Assembly (NCBI RefSeq): GCF_047511655.1 | Contig: NC_133389.1 | Span: forward strand, 152,845,973-152,909,972 | Origin: Castor canadensis | Lineage: Eukaryota > Chordata > Mammalia > Rodentia > Castoridae | Length of the DNA stretch: 64,000 bases | Direction: 5' to 3' | Part shown: in pieces, positions 48,544 to 60,439 of the stretch | Layout of the letters: every line of letters begins with the position of its first letter | How positions within the stretch are numbered: position 1 is the stretch's first letter | Made by a program: the position numbers and the translations under genes | The notes under the pieces: generated by a model | Told to the model about the DNA's origin: nothing | The model's input: the letters and a program-made list of their open reading frames with translations, nothing else | Databases searched by the model: none

Positions 48544-48797
48544 TAACACACTAATTCATTTTACTTTGATTTTCATCTTACTCTGGTTACCCTTTTTTTT
48601 TTATCTTACTCTGGTCTTAATTCAGTTTTGTGAATTTATAAGATTAGGTGAGTAGTTGGTTTGTGTTTGGTTGTGATTAATTTACTGTTTTTCTAAGCTG
48701 ATTCTTTTTCTTTTTTGGTGATCTGCACAATTTAATGATAATTATATATTTTAGAACCTCACTAAAAATAGCAAACTTTATTAAAAATAGCAAAATT

Positions 48798-48903
48798 GGC
48801 TGGGGAATCTAGCTCAGTGGAAAACATGTGCTTACCATACACAATGCCTTGGGTTTGATCTCCAGCTCCTGGCAAAAATCCCCAAACCAAACAACAGCAA
48901 TAA
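48798..48903 (+). mobile_element. ID element
   Basis: GGCTGGGGAATCTAGCTCAG and TTGGGTTTGATCTCCAGCTC with an A-rich tail. Confidence 0.82.
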
Positions 48904-49489
48904 AAACCAGACACAGCCTTGATGTATGTGACTTATATGGGCTGTACTTTTCTGTCTTAAAAAGTGAGTATGCCATATTTTAAGAATACAGAAAAATTAG
49001 CAAAATATTAAATGGAACACTGTGTTGTGTACATTGCCTACTTAGATTTATCAGTTCTTAACATTTTTTCCATATTTTCTTCAGTTCTTTTTCCCCCCTG
49101 TGAAATAAAATAAGAAAGAATAATCCTTTGTTTTGCTTAGGGAAGATTGCATGCCCACTGTGTATAACCACCAGTAGTGATACTAGCTTTGACTGGATAA
49201 TCAGATACCCATATCCATAATAAGCCTTGCTTAGACTTGGCCTCACCTAGAAAATGTAAGACCATAAATTCAGTATGTCAGTATAACAGTATAAATTATT
49301 TTTGTTCAACTGGAGTCCTTGTAGCTGTCCAAGGGGGCTGCTGTTTAGTCCGTTCAGTGAAGTTGTGAGACCAGATTGGGGGGTATAGAATCCCAAAGAA
49401 GCCTTGCATGACTATACATGTTTTTTGTTAATTTATATCAGAGTATTTTATGTTTTTTTGCTTTGTAAATGACTTGTTTTTTATTGTAT

Positions 49490-50135
49490 TTTTCTAATTG
49501 TTTCTTAGTATATAGAAACAGTTTGGTTTTGTATATAGGAACAGTTTTTGCATATTTTAAATTCTGTGGCCTTGATAAATGAATCCACTTAAAAATTATA
49601 GTAACCTTTATGTTATTCCTTAGGGTTTTATATGTATACTGTCATGTCATCTGCAAAACAGACCATTTTACTTTGCTTTTCCAAACTGTGTGCCTTTTTA
49701 TATTGTTGAAGTGGTAAGAGAAGACATTCATGCCTTGTTCCTGCATGTACAGGAAAACCAGTCTTTCATCTTTAAGTTAAAGTGTTACCTATAGGTATTT
49801 TTTATTGAAGCATTTTATTAAGCAAATGAAATTTTAATATGAATAGATATGGACTTTTCACTGCATCTGAAGTGATAATATGTATATGTACACACAACCT
49901 TCAAGTTTGTTAATTGGTGAAATACATAGATTTTTTTCCCCTGGTAACCTAATATTGCATTGTTGAGCTAAACCATCTTTGTTATGATTACATGATTATT
50001 TTATGCTTTTTATGTGGTACTGAACTTAATTTGCTAATATTTTGTTAAAATTTTTGTATCTGTATTCAGGCAGGATAATGAGTCTAGTGTTTTTTTCCCT
50101 TGTTATATCTTGTATAGTTTTCGAATCAAGGTAAT
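49490..50135 (-). mobile_element. ancient L1 ORF2 fragment, right part
   Basis: TGGCCTTGATAAATGAATCC, GTCATGTCATCTGCAAAACA and CAGGCAGGATAATGAGTCTA are the antisense reverse-transcriptase region of an old L1. Its continuation appears at 51905-52275, beyond an MLT1/MaLR insertion. Confidence 0.7.
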
Positions 50136-50137
50136 TG

Positions 50138-51905
50138 TTCTAGTCTGCTCTGGCTGCCATAATAAAATAGGATAAACTGGGTGACTTAAATATCATAAAT
50201 TTATTTCCTTACAGTTCTGGAGGCTGGAAAGTCCAAGATCAGGGTTCTAGCAGGATTGTATTTGTGATGAGGTCTCTTTTGAGACTTTTAGGTGGTTTCC
50301 TTGGTCTTCTTGTATGTCCTCATATATTGAAGAGACTAGTGTCTCTTTTTCTTTTTATAAGAACATCAGTTCTATAGGATCAAGACTTCACTTTTATTAT
50401 CTCATTTAACCTTAATCACCTTCTCAAAGGCCCTGTCTCCAATACAGTCACAAGGGGATGAGAGTTAAGACTTTAATACATGAATTTTTGGGGACACAGT
50501 TCTATCCATATTATTCTGCCCCTAAATCCCTCCAAAATATATCTAATGTATTTTGCACATATTTATCACATGCAAAATACATTCATGCCATCAAATGTCT
50601 TAACTCATTCTAATATCAACTCTATAAAGTCTAAAGTCCAAAGTTTTACCGAAATATCGCTTACATTAGATATGATCGAAACTCAAAGTACAATTACTAT
50701 GAGTCAAAATTCTTTTCCAGCTGTGAACCTGTGAAACCAGATAGTTATATGCTTCCAAAATACAATGCTAGGTCAGGCATAGGATAAACATTCTCATTCC
50801 AAAAGGAGAAATTAGAAGGGAAGTCCAAAATTTGTTAAGACAGCAAATTCTATTAGACTTCAAGGTTTGAGAATAATCCTCTTTGGTTCAGTAGTCTTCC
50901 ATCATTGGAATGTCAGTGTTATCCCTTCCAGATCTGTAGGACATTCTTGCCCTTCTGCTTTCTCTCAGGACCTCACTCAATATGGCTGTCTTTGAGGGAA
51001 GCCCTGCCCCTGAGGCTCTGAGTTGGGTCATCCTGACCCACTGAAATCTAAGAAGTGATCCCAACCTTTGACACTTAGGAGGAGGAAGTAGCCTTGTCCT
51101 ATGGGTCTGTGATGGGATTGGCCTTCTTTATCTCTAAATTGCCTTCACATTCATTCATTCTTTCCTTTCCTTGAAGAATGGCACATATTCACAAGGAGTA
51201 ACTGTATGGTATGGTCCTATAGCAACTAAGAAGTCTAGGTGTTTATTACCTTCATTCCTTCCTACTTTCTGTCCCCTTCTGTTCAAAATGGCAGTGTCTT
51301 TGCTGGTATAAGCCCATCTCTCTATTGCTGGTCTCTGCTGATATGGCTAATTAAATCCATGAGTCATACCCGTGATTGTGGCTCATCAAATGATTATTCA
51401 GTGTTTTCTTTAGAATAAGTATTCTCAAGTTTTGCAATATGGATAGGCTGAGAACTTTGGTTCTTTTTTGCTTAGTAATTTCTTCAATTCATTTTTCCCC
51501 TTTCACATTTTACTATAAATAGTCAGGAGAAATCAAGCTGCTACTTCAACGCTTTGCTTAGAAATTGCCTCAGCTAAATATTCACTTCATCACTTGTAAG
51601 TTTTACCTTCCAGAAACCATTGGACGTAGTTCAGCTGAGTTCCTTGCCACTTTATAACAAGGATCACCTTTCCTCCAATGTTCAGTAACCTGTTCTTATT
51701 TCCATTTGAGACCTTACCAGAATTACCCTAAAGTTCTTAGTATACATTTCTAAACTCCTCTAGCCTCTATCCATTACCCAGTTCCAGAGCTGCTTCCACA
51801 TTTTTAGGTATTTCTTATAGTAGCATTCTGCTTCTTGGTACTCAAATCAGCATGCTCAGGCTGACATAACAAAATACTATACATAGATTGGTGGGATGAT
51901 GTTAG
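50138..51905 (-). mobile_element. ERVL-MaLR (MLT1-type) element: LTR, internal region, partial second LTR
   Basis: An antisense LTR (GTCTGCTCTGGCTGCCATAA, CAGTTCTGGAGGCTGGAAAG, through about 50510) is followed by MaLR internal sequence (GTCTTAACTCATTCTAATAT, GGGTCTGTGATGGGATTGGC, CATTACCCAGTTCCAGAGCT) and a second, truncated LTR start at about 51850 (GCATGCTCAGGCTGACATAA). MaLR elements are old non-autonomous LTR retrotransposons; no protein-coding potential is seen here. Confidence 0.75.
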
Positions 51906-52275
51906 TTTTATTAATTGAGGTGAACATTGTCTTCTTTTCCTCTCTTTTCTGTGAGAGTTGGTTTGAAATTTCTATTACCATTTCCTTAATATTCTCTAGC
52001 AAAGCAAAATGTGCTACAGTTTACTTTGTGGGAAAGTTTTAAATTGTGGAGCCAATTTATATACTAAATATAGGCTATTCAAATTTTTTATTTCTCTGTT
52101 TTTATAATTTGTGTCTTTCAAATAATTTGTGTTTTTATCTATGTTTAATTTATTGACATAAAGTTGTTATGTTTATTATCTTTTCAAAGTCTGTAGGATC
52201 TGGATTGATGTCATCTCTTTCATTCTCATATCAATAGTTTGCATTTTTTCTCTCATCTTTTCTTGATCAGTCTAG
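51905..52275 (-). mobile_element. ancient L1 ORF2 fragment, left part
   Basis: AAGTCTGTAGGATCTGGATT and TTCATTCTCATATCAATAGT continue the L1 interrupted at 50135. Confidence 0.6.
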
Positions 52276-52400
52276 CTAGAGACTATGAAGGAAGATGACT
52301 ACAATGTCTCTAGATGGTAGGAATTTTTTAGCTCTATTGTAATCTCATAGGATCACAGTTGTATATGTAGTCCCTTGTTTACCAAAATGTAGTACATGAC
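52275..52400. mobile_element. DNA-transposon-like remnant
   Basis: TATTGTAATCTCATAGGATC, AGTTGTATATGTAGTCCCTT and TAGTACATGACTGTA resemble the end of an old Tigger/Charlie-type repeat. The RPL23A pseudogene abuts it. Confidence 0.4.
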
Positions 52401-52860
52401 TGTATTTAGAGTTAGCCTGTTGGGCTCAGATGGTCCCAGTTTTGTTCACAGCATCCAAAGCATCATAGTCAAGAGCCAGTAGAACATATGACTTTTTCTT
52501 TCCATTAGGCCTGATTAGGGTGTTGACTGTGGCCATTTCAATGTCATAGAGTTCCTTCACAGACTGTTTGATCTGATGCTTGTTGACATTGACGTCCAAA
52601 AGGAACACAAGTGCCTTACTTTTTCATGGGTAACTTAGTGTTGGCATAGTGATCAAGCTTATTTCTTTTGGGAGTGCTCTTCTGAAGATACTTGGCTTGT
52701 CTTTGGGACTACAGTGTCTTGGACTACCAAAGATGGGTGATTTGTGGATCTTTTTTTGTGACTGTGGATACTTTCCAACACTGCCATCAATGCCTTTGTT
52801 TTGGCTCCAGCTTTGGGAAGGAGAGGGGTTGTCTTCACTTTTGGTGTCGTCTTCATGAAA
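52400..52860 (-). pseudogene. RPL23A pseudogene: RPL23A processed pseudogene, antisense in an NBEAL1 intron
   Basis: Read on the minus strand, three blocks match ribosomal protein L23a (uL23). The first is a degraded N terminus from ATG at 52856, including the SIHSHKK motif. The second is a middle block ending near KLDHYA. The third is the C-terminal uL23 domain ([20 protein letters not shown] and onward to [14 protein letters not shown]), followed by 3' UTR-like sequence to about 52400. It has no introns, at least two frameshifts, and a short internal deletion between the second and third blocks (about 52609-52650). A processed, non-functional copy is the natural reading; RPL23A is a prolific source of such copies in mammals. 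Confidence 0.9.
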
Positions 52861-53826
52861 AGGTTCTCCAGATATTTTTATTTCATTACTTTCTAATATA
52901 CTTTTACCATGGTGAGAGAACATATTGAATTTTATTTTCACACCCTATTTTTTATACTTAAATGTTTCTATGATAATATTTCTTGCATGCTTTGCCCGCT
53001 ATTAATATAGCACCGCAGCAATCTTTTGGTTAGAGATTACATGGTATATCTTTTTGCATACTTTACAGCTGTTACCCTATTTGTATGTCCACTGTGGCTG
53101 ACTGGAACTCTAATAGCTATGTGTAAAATCTGAAAATTATTCAGGTTTCAGTGTCTTTGTAGTTTTTTTCCTGTCTTGTGGAATTTCACACTACCATGTA
53201 AAGATTGATACTCAGACACAAACTGAGTCCTATGCATATTTCTGGAGCCCTTGGTATAGCTTCCTGTACTCCAGTACTCTGCTTTGCAAATTCTAGTTGC
53301 CTGGGCCTCACTGAATATTTGATTTCTGGCTCTTCAGTGTAGCAGATAGCCATGTTCTTTTAGGGTTTCCCTTTTCTGTGCAATAGCTCAGAAAGTCTTC
53401 AAACCAGAATCTGACTTGATCTTTGGGTTCACTTTGTTTTCCTTCTCCTGTATATCATGGTTCTCTCACCAAATTTCTGGAACCTATTTTGTCAATTTTT
53501 CTAGTTGTTTATAACAGGAAAGTACATGCAGTGCAAGTTACCCTGATACAGCTAAAATGACTTAATTTTTTTAAATTATAAATTTACCTGAAAGCTGTTT
53601 GTTTTTAGCTGTGTTTTATATAAAATGGAAATAATTCTGTCATTATAGACTTGTCTAATTGAGTAATGTATAAACAGTTTGTCAGTAGAGAATAAGTAAA
53701 GAAATGTGCATCACTATAGTGGTATATGCTTTTTGGTCATAGAAATGAATAAGGCAGATGTATCTGTTAAGATGTAATAATACCCAGATGTAGTAAGTTA
53801 GAAGATGAAAAAAGTATGATTTAGTA

Positions 53827-54143
53827 CAGTCAGACCTACATTATCATGAGTTCCATATCTGCAGTTTCAACTAGTAATGTTTTGAAAATACTCAGGAAAA
53901 AAAATTGCATCTGAATATGTACAGACTTTTTTTTCCTTGTCAGTATAACAACTATTTATATTCTGTTTACACTGCATTCAGGACTTTAAGGGATCTAGAG
54001 ATGATTTAAAGTATATGGGAAGACATGTATGGGTTATATGTACCATTTTATATAAAGAACTTGAGCATCCACCGGTTGGATCCCATACCCTGGGATGAGG
54101 GTATGGAACTAGTTACCTGCAAATACTGAGGGAAGACTGCATA
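53827..54143 (+). mobile_element. Tigger-type nonautonomous DNA transposon
   Basis: It starts CAGTCAGACCTACATTATCA, contains TGTACAGACTTTTTTTTCCT, ATCTAGAGATGATTTAAAGT and CTTGAGCATCCACCGGTTGG, and ends near GAGGGAAGACTGCAT. Both ends keep the inverted relationship expected of this Tc1/mariner group. Confidence 0.7.
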
Positions 54144-54299
54144 TGTACAGCTTTTTGTTTTTTAAAAAGTAGGGGTACAGAAGAGGAGGTCAGAGGTGAG
54201 TTTTTATAAGCAGAGTCAGAATATTCATATATATGGAGAATTACATGAGATCAAGAACCTAAAATGCTACTTGATTGTCTCCCTCTTCCTTTTCTTTGA

Positions 54300-54560
<261 letters not shown>

Positions 54561-54767
54561 TAAATTTTAGTTAACTGTGCAAAAAGCTTTCCATGGAGTA
54601 TTTAATGTATCTTTTGTTCTTTTATAACCTCATGAATCATATAAATATTTTTGAATTTATGTCTTCTTTTAAACTGATCTTCTTAATAATCTTCAAAAAA
54701 ATAATAATACTTACACTGACAATAAAATTACTGGATAAATAACTAGATTTAACAAGGTTTGGTGTTG

Positions 54768-54860
54768 TGGGCAAGAGGCGTGGCTTAAATGGTAGAGTAC
54801 CTGCTTTGCAAGTGAAAAGCCCTGAGTTCAAACCCAATTACCACCCACACAAAAAAAACT
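54768..54860 (+). mobile_element. ID-like SINE
   Basis: GGCAAGAGGCGTGGCTTAAA and AAAGCCCTGAGTTCAAACCC. Confidence 0.85.
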
Positions 54861-55206
54861 ATATAAACAAATTTTGGTATTGTGAGTTCATATTTATGTT
54901 GGTTTTTAGCAACTAGTTCTGACTTTAGAGTATAGAGGAAGTCAGCCCTATTAGTTGATTTGATGAAATCAAATTCTAGCAGTTTCATTTCTAATAACGT
55001 GAATTTGGTTATTCTATCTACTTATAATTGCTATAATTGTATAGTTTTACAGCTTTTAATGCATATTTTAACAAATCCAACTAGTTTTTTTATTATTTAC
55101 TATAAAAATAATTTCTAGTAATTTTTCTAAGTTGTCTCTTGTAAGCTTTGAGTATCACTTCTAGTTGGCAACAGGATTATAATTCATAAAGAATTAGCCA
55201 TACAGT

Positions 55207-55309
55207 CCTTTTTTGATTCATGAGCATGATTATTGGGTGTTCATGCCTTTGAGTGACATGTGCCGCCCTCAAATCTTGTTACGACGTGGGCACATTACCC
55301 TTCTGACGT
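55207..55309 (+). pseudogene. SNORD13 pseudogene: U13 snoRNA (SNORD13) retropseudogene
   Basis: A 103-bp insert is followed by 18 A residues and flanked by a perfect 16-bp direct repeat, GAATTAGCCATACAGT, at 55191-55206 and 55328-55343. The insert resembles U13, the C/D-box snoRNA that helps 18S rRNA maturation: TTCATGAGC near the 5' end, a degenerate C box (ATGATTA), GGGTGTTCAT, TTGTTACGACGTGGGCACAT, ACCC and a D box CTGA three bases from the end. The poly(A) and target-site duplication show L1-mediated retroposition of the RNA. The C box departs from RTGATGA and there is no snRNA-type promoter, so it is judged a pseudogene. It lies on the sense strand of an NBEAL1 intron. Confidence 0.85.
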
Positions 55310-55529
55310 AAAAAAAAAAAAAAAAAAGAATTAGCCATACAGTTTAGATCAGAGGTCCTTAACCTTTTTTGTGCCACATGCCCCTTGGCAGTTTGATAAA
55401 GTCCCTTATCAGAATGTTTTTAAATGCCTAAAATTAAATACTAATATCACAAAGGAAACCAATTATACTGAAATTTAGATAACAGAAATACTGACAAAAC
55501 AAATTCATTACAAAGTAATAAGTGCTTTT

Positions 55530-55612
55530 TGTGTGTGTGTTGGGGGTTGAATCCAGAGCCTGCATATCATGGGCAAGCACTCTTGCCTCTGAGGTACATC
55601 TCCAGCTCCAAT
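55530..55612 (-). mobile_element. ID-like SINE
   Basis: GGGGGTTGAATCCAGAGCCT and CTGAGGTACATCTCCAGCTC. Confidence 0.75.
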
Positions 55613-55639
55613 ATGTGCTATTTATAACGCATGCAATAA

Positions 55640-56015
55640 AAAGATACAGCAGTGTGGTTAAGGCAGAAGAATCCCTTGACCCCAGGAGTTTGAGGCAAGA
55701 CTGAGCAACATAGTCAGACCCTGTATGCTGGGCATGGTGGTGAATGCCTGTAATCTTTGCTGCTCAGGAGATGGAGACAGTAGGATTGCTGTTTAAGGCC
55801 TGGCCAGGCAAAAAAGTCAGTGAGATCTCAAAAACAAGGCAAGTATGATGGTGCATGCCTATAATTCCAGCTGCTTGGAAGCAAACTGGGGAGGCTTGCA
55901 GTTGGAGGCCATCCCTGAGTGAAAACACTCGAACCCATCTCAAAAAATACTGAAAGCCAAAAGACTGGGATCATGGTGCAAGTGAGTGCATGAGTCCAAG
56001 CCCCTTACCACAAAA
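55640..56015 (+). mobile_element. run of composite SINEs
   Basis: A B1-like tail (CCCAGGAGTTTGAGGCAAGA) is followed by two B1-like units (GGGCATGGTGGTGAATGCCT; GCAAGTATGATGGTGCATGC) and a reduced ID end. Confidence 0.75.
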
Positions 56016-56289
56016 TAAATAGAAGTGTGTAAGTTACTATATTAGTTATATACACTAAGTCCAGTCACTAATTTCGAAGAAGAAACACTTCAACTAACAT
56101 AAGAAAATGCATATGACTTGGTGACAGAATCAAAACTGTTACTTAAACAATTGTGCTTTATCGCTTACATTTCAATTTGAGGGAAATACTTAATTTCAGT
56201 TAGACATTAGTGGAAATAAACATACATATTTTTTTCTACCCAGGCTTATACCCAGGTTTCCCTTCTTTTCACTCAGATTGAAAGTTCTT

Positions 56290-57558
56290 TCTTCTGCTCA
56301 ACAAAAGAAATGGTCTCTAAACTGAAGAGACCACCCACAGAGTGGGAGAAAATATTTGCCAGCTACACATCAGACAAAGGACTGATAACCAGAATATATA
56401 GGGAACTTAAAAAACTAAATTCTCCCAAAACTAATGAACCAATAAAGAAATGGGCAAGTGAACTAAACAGAACTTTCTCAAAAGAAGAAATTCAAATGGC
56501 CAAAAAACACATGAAAAAATGCTCACCATCTCTAGCAATAAAGGAAATGCAAATTAAAACCACACTAAGATTCCACCTCACCCCTGTTAGAATAGCCATC
56601 ATTAGCAACACCACCACCAACAGGTGTTGGCGAGGATGCGGGGAAAAGGGAACCCTCTTACACTGCTGGTGGGAATGGGAATGTAAACTAGTACAACCAC
56701 TCTGGAAAAAAATTTGGAGGCTACTTAAAAATATAAACATTGATCTACCATATGATCCAGCAATACCACTCTTGGGGATATACCCAAAAGAATGTGACAC
56801 AGGTTACTCCAGAGGCACCTGCACACCCATGTTTATTGAAGTACTATTCACAATAGCCAAGTTATGGAAACAGCCAAGATGCCCCACTACTGATGGATGG
56901 ATTAAGAAAATGTGGTATTTATACACAATGGAATTTTATGCAGCCATGAAGAAGAACGAAATGTTATCATTTGCTGGTAAATGGATGGAATTGGAGAACA
57001 TCATTCTGAGTGAGGTTAGCCTGGCCTAAAAGACCAAAAATCATATGTTCTCCCTCATATGCGGACATTAGATCAAGGGCAAAGACAATAAGGGGATTGG
57101 ACTTTGATCACGTGATAAAGCGAGAGAACACAAGGGAGGGGTGAGGATAGGTTAGACACCTAAAAAAACTAGATAGCATTTGTTGCCCTCAACTCAGAGA
57201 AACTAAAGCAGATACTTTAAAGCAACTGAGGCCCATAGGAGAAGGGGACCAGGGACTAGAGAAAAGGTTAGTTCGAGAAGAATTAACTTAGAAGGTAACA
57301 CACATATACAGGAAATCAATGCATGTCATCTTCCCATATAGCTATCCTTATCTCAACTAGCAAAAACCCTTTGTCCTTCCTATTATTGCTTATACTCTCT
57401 CTTCAACAAAATTAGAGATAAGGGCAGAATAGTTTCTGCCTGGTAGCGAGAGGTAAGCGAGGGTAAGGGAAGGGGTGTGGGGATGAGGGGAGAAATGACC
57501 CAAACATTGTATGCACATATGAATAATATAAAAATTTAAAAAAATAATAAAATAAAAT
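56290..57558 (+). mobile_element. young L1, 5'-truncated, sense to NBEAL1
   Basis: It begins within ORF2 ([18 protein letters not shown]) and stays open for 239 codons (56310-57029) to a TAA. The usual frame in unit B of the first L1 continues QKTKN at this point, so this copy stops slightly early. The 3' UTR runs to an A-rich end with AATAAA-like repeats at 57545-57560. A 9-bp duplication AAAGTTCTT flanks it at 56281-56289 and 57559-57567. Confidence 0.9.
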
Positions 57559-57844
57559 AAAGTTCTTATCTTCCTTTTTTAAACTATTACCTTTTTCTTT
57601 AACGGGAAACATTCTCTTACATCAATATACCAATTTTAGTATTAGAGTAAATTACATGTTTAAATTAAAATTTTATTTAAAACCTTAAAAGCTTATGTTT
57701 TCAAAAACTTAATTAAATTTTATTTGAAGATATAAACTTATATCAGTAATATTCTAGGGATTTTATGCATTAGCAAGAAATTCTTGTCTATGTATAGGAA
57801 TATATCATGAAGGTTAATAGTTACGTTGGGTTTAAGAGCCTCTC

Positions 57845-58055
57845 ATGAGCCAGGTACCTGTGGCTTATGCCTATAATCCTAGCTACTCAGGAGGCAGAGA
57901 TCAAGAGGATAGTGGTTCGAAGGAAAGCCATCTCAGCAAATAGTTATGTGAGACCCTATCTCAAAAAAAGACCCTATCTCAAAAGTCACAAAAAAGGGCT
58001 GGTGGAGTGACTCAAGGTGTAGGCCCTGAATTCAAACCCTGGTACTACAAAAAAA
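57845..58055 (+). mobile_element. composite B1/ID SINE
   Basis: AGGTACCTGTGGCTTATGCC, TAATCCTAGCTACTCAGGAG, a short duplicated GACCCTATCTCAAAA, then GGGCTGGTGGAGTGACTCAA. Confidence 0.85.
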
Positions 58056-58254
58056 AAAAAACAGAAAAAAAAAAGAGCCTCTCATGGGACTCTTTATTTC
58101 ATGCCAGTAGGAAATTTAAATGTTATAGCTATAGGAAGTTGTTCTTTATTTGATAATTTCTTTACCATTTCCTATTCTGTTTGGAGATTTGAGACTAATT
58201 TTCAGTTTTCAAATAACTCTATGAACAGGTGACTATATATTTTGGTAATCCCTT

Positions 58255-58375
58255 TTTGGCTACATAGGTTCTCACTATGTAGCCCAGGCTGGCCTAAAAC
58301 TCACTATCCTTCCTCCTCAGACTTCCAAGTGCTGGGATTACATGCCTGATCTGGTGCACCAAACCCCCCTTTTTA
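58255..58375 (-). mobile_element. B1-like SINE
   Basis: GGTTCTCACTATGTAGCCCA, GGCTGGCCTAAAACTCACTA and AAGTGCTGGGATTACATGCC. Confidence 0.85.
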
Positions 58376-59304
58376 ATTAACATGCCCAATTTAAATATGT
58401 TTTCTAACATATTTATCTTATAAATAACCTGAGATTAAGGGTTTCCTATCTGCTAGTACTGCTGCAATTCTCCTGTCTTCCTTATTTTTGTCTTCTGTTT
58501 TCTCTCTGTATTGTCATTTTTTTCATGGCTCTTGTACTCAATGGACATTTTTTTAAAAATTATTTTTATTCCCACCTGTAACTCCAGAACAATGCTGAAA
58601 TTTCTTTATTTTTATTTATCCTATCCCCTTTTTTGCTAGCCAGCCACAATTCCTACTTAAGTTTCCAGGTAGACTACATGGCCTTTTCTTCTTTTCCTCA
58701 ATGGAAGATAAGAGTCTTCTTATAATGAGAGAGACAGTGACCTGAATCTTATTTTCCAGCTCAAATTTACCTAGTCATCCTTCTGTATTAGCTAATATCC
58801 TTTATTATTTCTTCACTACTGCGAATTAAGAACTAATAAGTATACATGAATGAAAATGGATGTGGTATTGTTATTGAGTAAGGGAGAACCTGCTTAGATC
58901 CCATTCTCTTTTTGAACACAAAGACATATTCTTGTTAGTGCCTAGGGGTAATCAGGCCCTAAGAGACCTCAGTACTGAAAACTTAACATGAAAATCAGGG
59001 AGATAGTGAAAGCCTCATTCATTAGTTTATGTAGTGAAAGTACTCACAATCCTTATGATGAGGGCATAGCTATTATTAGATTTATATCAAAGTTAGAAGG
59101 TTGCTTGTTATGAAATCAGTGTAAGAGAATTAAATGAATTGAATATCTAAAGGCATTAGAGTGATCTTGTTTTAAGAATATAAATGTTAAATTCTAATGA
59201 CTGGACTCTTTTTTTTCCAGTAGAAAGCATTGACACTGGGCTTTTCCATTGGCATATTTGTCCTTCAAGTCTATGAATACACACAAGACAACCTGTACTG
59301 TTTG

Positions 59305-59405
59305 TGTTAAGAGCAAGGGCTTTGAGGCTGGCCTTGGTTTGAGTCCCATGTCCATGTCAAGCTAGTTGTTTGGCCTTAGATAAATTATTTATATATGTTT
59401 TGGTT
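59305..59405 (+). mobile_element. MIR SINE fragment
   Basis: AGAGCAAGGGCTTTGAGGCT and TTTGGCCTTAGATAAATTAT. Confidence 0.6.
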
Positions 59406-59429
59406 TATTTGTAATATAGAAGCAGTCAT

Positions 59430-59515
59430 TTGTTTTTCTGGAGGTACTAAATTTAAACTCAGGGCTTAGTGCTTCCTGGGCAGGCTTTTTACCAGTTGAG
59501 CCATACCCCCAACCT
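59430..59515 (-). mobile_element. ID-like SINE
   Basis: AAACTCAGGGCTTAGTGCTT and TTTTACCAGTTGAGCCATAC. Confidence 0.8.
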
Positions 59516-59835
59516 TTTTTTTTTTTTTTTACATTTACTTACATGTGTATGCACTATTTGGGCCAACTCCCCCCCCCCCACCCCACAGCCCCCTGCCTCC
59601 GGGCAGAATCTGTTCCACCCTCTTGTTCTCCAACTTTGTTGAAGAAAAAACAAAGCATTTTTGCTAGTTTGAGGTAAAGATAGCTATACACGGAGATTCT
59701 TTGTGTTGTTTCTATGCATATGTGTATTACAACCCAAATTGGTTCCTCTGGACCAGACTGCTTCACTACTTCCTAATCCCCTTTCCATAGTGGCCTCTAT
59801 CAGTTTAAGATTACTATATTCACTCTATACAGTAA
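59516..59835 (-). mobile_element. older L1 3'-UTR fragment
   Basis: A T-run, then TTACATGTGTATGCACTATT, a C-rich stretch, CTCCAACTTTGTTGAAG and GGTAAAGATAGCTATACACG. It is clearly related to, but diverged from, the young L1 3' UTR. Confidence 0.75.
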
Positions 59836-59869
59836 GCGTATCAACCACATTCAAGGTTTTTGTCGACCC

Positions 59870-60180
59870 GTTTTTTTCTCTGGTTAGTTGGAGATAGGGT
59901 CTCTCACATTTTGCTCAGGCTGGCCTGGATTGTGAACATGTAGACGCCACCGTGCCCACTGTTTTCCAATGACATAAGGTCTCACTGACCTGGAACTGCA
60001 GTTCTCCCAGTCCCAGCCTCTGGAATAATTTGGGATGACAGGCATGTGACCACTATGGCCAAATTTGTTGAGGTGAGGTCTTGTGAACTATTTGCCTGGG
60101 TTGGCCTCGAACCATGATCTTCCTGATATCAGCCTCCCAGGTAGCTAGGATTATAGGAATGAGCCACTGGTGCCTCGCTT
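59870..60180 (-). mobile_element. composite SINE cluster, antisense
   Basis: GCTCAGGCTGGCCTGGATTG, GGGATGACAGGCATGTGACC, GGTTGGCCTCGAACCATGAT and TAGCTAGGATTATAGGAATG. Confidence 0.75.
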
Positions 60181-60354
60181 GGAAACAGCAATATTTACAG
60201 GATAGTTGTAAGGACTATATGACACATAAGTACCTGCACCTTTGTAAATAAATCACAAAAGTGTCAGTTAGATTTATGATTTCTTTTAAGTAGCAACTAA
60301 TAATAAAATTATGTTACCTTCAGTTAGTTCACTTTTTTCTCTCAATGAAAAAAA

Positions 60355-60437
60355 GTAGTTTAGTGGTACTGTGCACACTGAGCATGTGCAAAGCTCTAGG
60401 TTCAATCCCTAGCACCAAAAACCAACAAACCAACAAA
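60355..60437 (+). mobile_element. ID element, partial
   Basis: CTGTGCACACTGAGCATGTG and CTAGGTTCAATCCCTAGCAC, with an A-rich tail. Confidence 0.75.
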
Positions 60438-60439
60438 AA

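Noticed and set aside
52649..52941. Overlapping ORFs on both strands near 52.6-52.9 kb as possible small proteins
   Set aside because: The minus-strand frames are pieces of a frameshifted RPL23A processed pseudogene; the plus-strand frames are shadows.
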